A stretch of 64,000 nt of DNA. Source: Chamaecrista fasciculata (Eukaryota > Streptophyta > Magnoliopsida > Fabales > Fabaceae). Within the stretch, counting starts at the first letter, position 1. Every line of letters begins with the position of its first letter. The notes beneath the pieces are model-generated. The model searched no databases. It was not told where the DNA came from and saw only the letters and a program-made list of their open reading frames with translations. The stretch spans positions 1-64,000 of the forward strand of contig QANZ01053422.1 in assembly GCA_003254925.1 (NCBI GenBank), in the 5' to 3' direction. The translations under genes were made by a program, and so were the position numbers. This document shows positions 59,185-64,000 of this stretch, piece after piece.

Positions 59185-61651
59185 ATGGAAAGCATACCGC
59201 ACCCGATACCTCGAACAGTAGACGAGGTTTTCAGCGACTATAGGGGCAGAAGAGCTGGAATGATTAAGGCCCTCACTACGGGTTCGCTTCTTTCTCCAGT
59301 CTTTTCTTTTTCTTTTTTGCTTTTGGAGAAATTAGAAAACAGAAATTGCTGAGCTTATATAATTAATTATTCTATCGGGATTTTTATTGTCCTTGTTGTT
59401 GCTGCAGATGTTGAAAAGTTCTACCAGCAGTGCGATCCTGGTGGGTTATTTCGATATCTTTCTCCTTTTTTGTTTTTAATTTTATTTTTCTCTTCTTCTG
59501 GGTTCCCCTCGAAACGTTGTTTATGTTGACTTTGTTTAGAACAATTTCTCCACATATATTTGTTTGGCTCACGGTAAGTATTCTGAATACCATGTTTGTC
59601 GTTGTTTTAATATTTAACTTGAAGTGAAGTGTAGTTAATTTTCGATTTAATCTTTGATACCTGTTTCTGTTTGTGTTAGTCTGCTACAATTTCACAGTAG
59701 CCACTGCACAGTTTTGGGTTACTTAGCTGCGTATTTACTTTTACCTATGCTTGTGGGATTTTTTGTTTGGAACATTTATTAGTCATGGGATTTTACCCTT
59801 TTCCCTGACTCCCTGAGTATCATTGTCACCATTGAGAGCACTTGCTGGCTGATATGGAGTGGAAGTGCAGTAATGTTTGCATTTCTATTTGTGTTTGTCT
59901 ATGAATACACGAAACATTCACACTTCCTGCAGCTAAGTTAAATTATTCTTAATGATTATAGACAATTAAATTTAAAAGTATACATTCACTCTAGCTGGTG
60001 TGCCCCTTGTTGGACATAAGTCAACTATTGGGTGTGTCAAAATAAACCCACATTGCTTGCACCATGAGAGATATGAGTGTATATAGTATTAAGATGTAAT
60101 ATGGGGAAGTAAATGGGCCAAGTGGAAGGTGGGCCCCGCTCACACAGAACCGGCCACCATAAGGGAAACGTAGTTGAAAACTGGCGACTTCCCCCTACAT
60201 GTGTGATAGATGACAGTTCAGGTTATTTTTCGAAGATTATTTTATTAATTATATTAATTAATAAACATCTTTAACAAATCTTTAAATGCTTATCCGAAAA
60301 ACCTATTTTTTGGGACTTGAAAATTGAACCTGGGCGACTTAGTCAATCTGAACGTTGAGTGCAATCCTCAGCACCTCTAAAGAGGGGCCTACAACTTTCA
60401 CTTTACTCTTCTATGAGCACCCAGAAACGTTGGTCTTGTTTGGAGTAGAGATGTTTATCTAATTATGACCGTCAAAGTGTTACCTGTTCAATGTGAGATT
60501 CTCTCATTGATGATGGACCGTTATTCACCATAGTTTAATTTCCTTTTCTGCTGATGATTAGGTATACTTGGTATGGTTAATCAGTTTTAGATATCACTAA
60601 AACACCTGTCACATCCTTTTGTAATTTGGATTTCCTTTTCATTAGGGTGTTATATTGTTTGATGAGAAAAGCATAACCAATGGATGCCTTCTGTGCTGGT
60701 TTGGATGCCTGGCCCATAAATTTCTAGGCATTTTTTATTTTGTTTTGGCTTGAAGTTAAATTGTCGTAAAGCTTTATTTGACTATGATTGAGTGATTGTT
60801 AATGTCCTGAGTCCTGACTGCCAGATAAATATATTATAAAATAACCTTCAGTGTTTCTAGATGGAAGTGAATCTCATGTTGTTGCATGAATTTGAAAATT
60901 TAGAGCTAAGTACTACGTGAGGTAGATTGTTTATCTGAATAAGAATAATTTCATTCCGTTTTTCATTAAAGATGATGCACAAATTGTTGTCTTATTGTAT
61001 TTGCACCTCTAATTATATTAATCATTAACTATTTTGCAAGCCCCCAAACGTCCCTAAACAGTACCAAAAACAAATACATAAAGATAAATGTTCATATGCT
61101 TTAAACAAATTGAAACAAGTTTTGTGGTTAATATGTTACAACACGGTGATAATGTGAAAGGAATTCAGTATTATTTTCTTTTTATGAGGGCAGCTTTTGT
61201 TCAATTTGTATTGAAGGACTCGTCTCTGTATATATGTTACTATGGTGCTAGCAACATTGTTGATGCCACAGATTCAGCTTTATGCAGCTCTGGTGATCGT
61301 TAAATATTTAGTTCATCTTCATACCATTAGACCCTTGTGGAAAAATTGATGTTTAATAGATGCCCCTAGAGTTTGTCGGATACAGATTGTTATTTCTTAA
61401 TCCTATATTGTTCTTTTGGCAGAGAAGGAGAATTTGTGTCTATATGGATTTCCAAATGAGACATGGCAAGTGAATTTGCCAGTTGAGGAAGTGCCTCCTG
61501 AACTTCCTGAGCCAGCATTAGGTATAAACTTTGCTAGGGATGGCATGCAAGAGAAGGACTGGTTATCACTGGTTGCAGTTCACAGTGACTCATGGCTGCT
61601 AGCTGTTGCTTTCTATTTTGGTGCCCGATTTGGATTTGGTAAGAATGAAAG
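59185..61651 (+). CDS. Alfin-like (AL6/AL7-type) PHD-finger histone reader, 5' part only
   Basis: Three exons are visible: 59185-59281, 59408-59440 and 61423-61651, in frame, encoding residues 1-119 of a protein usually near 250. The sequence [22 protein letters not shown]...[20 protein letters not shown] is the start of the Alfin N-terminal (DUF3594) domain. It continues with [37 protein letters not shown] and [17 protein letters not shown]. The exon ends with a GT donor at phase 2. The next exon, expected to begin KRLF and later encode the H3K4me3-binding PHD finger, is not found before 64000, so it lies beyond the window. AL proteins bind trimethylated H3K4 and work with Polycomb-type complexes in germination and stress responses. 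The 'PIPRTV' start favours the AL6/AL7 group. Confidence 0.93.
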
Positions 61652-64000
61652 GTAATCATCCTGCTTCCTCTCATACATGTCTGTAAAATTTGTTTTCTTA
61701 TGAACCTTGGAAATTTGTTTCCATCAACTCACTCTCGCATGTGGTTTTGCCATCCTAATTCTGGACTTCTTTTACACTTACGCATGTTGTTTGGAATCAT
61801 TCATTTCATGCAGTGTGAAACATTTTAATGAGATTAAATTATTTACTTCATCGTTTAATTGATATAGAGGAACATTTTTCGCAGTCAGTTTAATTCTGGT
61901 ACTGGTTCGCATCAGGTACGCCTAGGTACATACCTGATGCAAACTTACCTATTTCAAATTAAGAAAAAAAAAAAACAGAAATTGGAAATCAGGGGCGGAG
62001 ATTCGGAAATCATGCACACTAACAAAGAGTAATTATTGCATTCAGTTTTGTCCTTTTCTTTCCACTATATGGTGTCCACTATTTTTTACTTTTTAATATT
62101 ATGTTCATTAAAAAAGCATTGGGAGGAGAGTAGAGACCAACTTGTATCTTTGAAAAATGAAAATATTCATGTGAATTAAATTTAAGTTTTTCTAATTCAA
62201 TTTTTTTAATTTCCTTTTAGTTTATTTATTATTTACTTTCAGAAATTAGAACTGTTTAACTCTTTTATTAAATGAAAAATTATTATATATATATATTATA
62301 TTTTTATAATTTTTCATAGATATATTATGCCGTACTCATACTCCATAATTTGTAAAAGTAGTCGCACCCCGTACCCATACTCGTACCCGTTCAAAAGCAA
62401 CATAGATGTTATTTGTTTCCTTTATTAATTTATTTGGGTCAGTTTTTATTGTCTTTGATTTTCGAGGATAGTATCTTTGCAAAGTGATAATACTATAAAT
62501 TTTTTCTAAAGTTGTATTTGCACTTATTTTAGCTTGTGTTTTGCGAGTTCTGTTCTCATGTTTTAGTTTCCTTCACTGGCATTGTTCTACTTCATATTCC
62601 TTGGTATTTTATGAGGCTCACATGAAATTTGAAAAGTTCTTATCATAGGCTTGACACTGTTGATTATGAATTATGATCTGGGGATCTTTGTTATTCTTTC
62701 TCTTGAAATACAGGCTTTAAACTTATCTTTGGAGTGTGCTATTAACTTATGAGGATTGGGTGATAGGCGATGGAGCACTAGTAGATTAATAAATCAGATT
62801 TCAAACTTATGAATAAAATTATATTTGAGGAACAAACTGTAATTATTTGAAAGTGTGATCGAGTTGTGGCTAAATACCCTGATGCATGAAAATCAGAAAA
62901 TCAGAAGTCTAAAAAATTTTAGCCAGGAATTGTTAGAAATATTAAACCATCTAAACACTTACTTGAAGGTGTATTTATCTGTCATCCTCACCTTCAATTT
63001 ATTGGTTGAGCATGATTAAGATTTAGAGCCATATTGATTGTGCTTCTCAATGCAAATGGAATTTCTTTTTTTCTTTTCTTTCAAATCTTCTTTTACTTTG
63101 CTGTTGAAGTATGTTTTGAGAATGTTGATCTAAAATTTTGTTAAAGAATGAATTGTCATAATTATTTTGTCAGTTATTTTGTCAGTGTTAGGTTATTATA
63201 ATATAGCTATTGGAACTCCTAGTTTAAGATAAATTCACCTGCAAAAAGTCACAGTATCTTTACTAAAAATTTCAATCTAATTTGCTATTTAATAAACTTC
63301 CTTTCAAGTGCGAAAATCAGTCAACATATATCACGTGTGGCGCTCTTATGCTATTTAAGTCTGAGATAACACTAGCTAGCATTTAATAGATATGCAGTGT
63401 GCAAAGTATTGAATGTAAGGAGTAATATCATATTGCAACACATAGGTTGTTTCTTAATTAAGATGACAAATAAGATTTGCAGCAAAACAGTTCACACTGA
63501 CTATTCTCATACCGAGGTTTATTTAATAATAGTTATTCGGTCTCACCATTATCCAGCAGTGACTTAGCTTTTGAATAACTTAGCTGGTATTTTGGTGGCG
63601 AATGGGTCTTTCCTACTATTTTAAAGCAGTTTCTCTAAACTCATTTCAAAAGATTTTGAAATAAGAATGGGATTGCAATTATGTGGCAAATGTGGGTTAT
63701 CGGAATCTTTCATTTCTGTGGCTGGAAAGGAGTGCTTGTGTTAGGATTATGAATATAGTTTGGAGGATATATCTATTATTATATTCATAATCCTAACAGC
63801 TTGCATCTTCAAGGGCATATTTTTGCCTCAACATATGTTGTAGGATAGAATCATTTATATGAGTTTCCTTTTGTGCTCTGCACGTGACTATTCTTTGGGA
63901 GTCAACATTTCTGATATTGAGGAGATATTTACCACCTTTTGTTTTGTTTTGTGAAATTTTCTTGTTAATTTTCATTTGAGGATTTCTAATCCTTCAACAA
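61652..64000. other. Long third intron of the Alfin-like gene, running off the window
   Basis: I see no exon of the Alfin-like gene here. The region is AT-rich. A few 'gtacccatactcgtaccc' motifs occur near 62330-62390, and an 18-bp-stem hairpin is at 63740-63797. Short frames are not family-like. Confidence 0.6.
63740..63797. repeat. Perfect 18-bp inverted repeat (hairpin) in an intron
   Basis: 'gttaggattatgaatata' at 63740-63757 is followed after 22 bases by its exact reverse complement at 63780-63797. Nothing identifies it as a known element. It could be a tiny MITE relic or simply a foldback. Confidence 0.85.

Noticed and set aside
1-64000. A gene cluster, viral integration or other undescribed system
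   Set aside because: Neighbouring genes have unrelated functions. The only reverse-transcribing element sequences are LTR and copia fragments and SINEs, and I saw no viral capsid, movement or replicase-like frame.

Overview
This window is nuclear DNA of a flowering plant, most likely a eudicot. The background is AT-rich. Genes are split by GT-AG introns, many of them long. Several gene families are plant-specific (Alfin-like, ATL RING-H2, RTNLB reticulon, GRAB-domain golgin, DUF2358). The transposon remnants are typical of dicots. I cannot name the species.

Layout. Positions 540-4223 (+) hold a cinnamoyl-CoA-reductase-like Rossmann dehydrogenase in two exons. Positions 6757-9666 (+) hold a single-domain START protein in five exons, with a solo LTR in its second intron. 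Positions 9.7-17 kb are a repeat-rich gap with a candidate Helitron carrying a broken F-box-associated gene, a long-TIR element and a Stowaway MITE. A DUF248-like methyltransferase relative at 17305-19994 (+) is broken. Its intact, intronless relative lies at 26157-27635 (+). Between them are a five-unit, 140-bp tandem array and an ATL-type RING-H2 E3 ligase (23985-24560, +). A 1.15-kb Mutator-like element with 9-bp target duplications sits about 210 bp before a reticulon gene (31107-32704, +). That gene converges on a 15-exon golgin of the GC3/GC4 type (42494-33527, -).

Positions 42.5-46.9 kb are a transposon cluster: a 5'-truncated copia end next to a lone N, a Helitron with an internal SINE, and a second Helitron tail. 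Then come a DUF2358 protein probably targeted to plastids (49199-46943, -), a solo LTR, and a nine-exon organellar Der/EngA double GTPase (55825-50508, -) whose introns carry a SINE and a hAT MITE. After a gap with a GC-rich LTR-like island, the first three exons of an Alfin-like histone reader gene (59185-61651, +) run towards the window edge.

The genes are unrelated housekeeping and regulatory functions. I see no operon, gene cluster or defence island. Exon boundaries were worked out by hand from reading frame, GT-AG sites and family similarity, and summed exon lengths stay in frame in every intact gene. The most informative material is the mobile DNA: insertions with readable target-site duplications, two nearly identical copia LTRs, and Helitrons with intact terminal hairpins. 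I found no convincing undescribed biological system.
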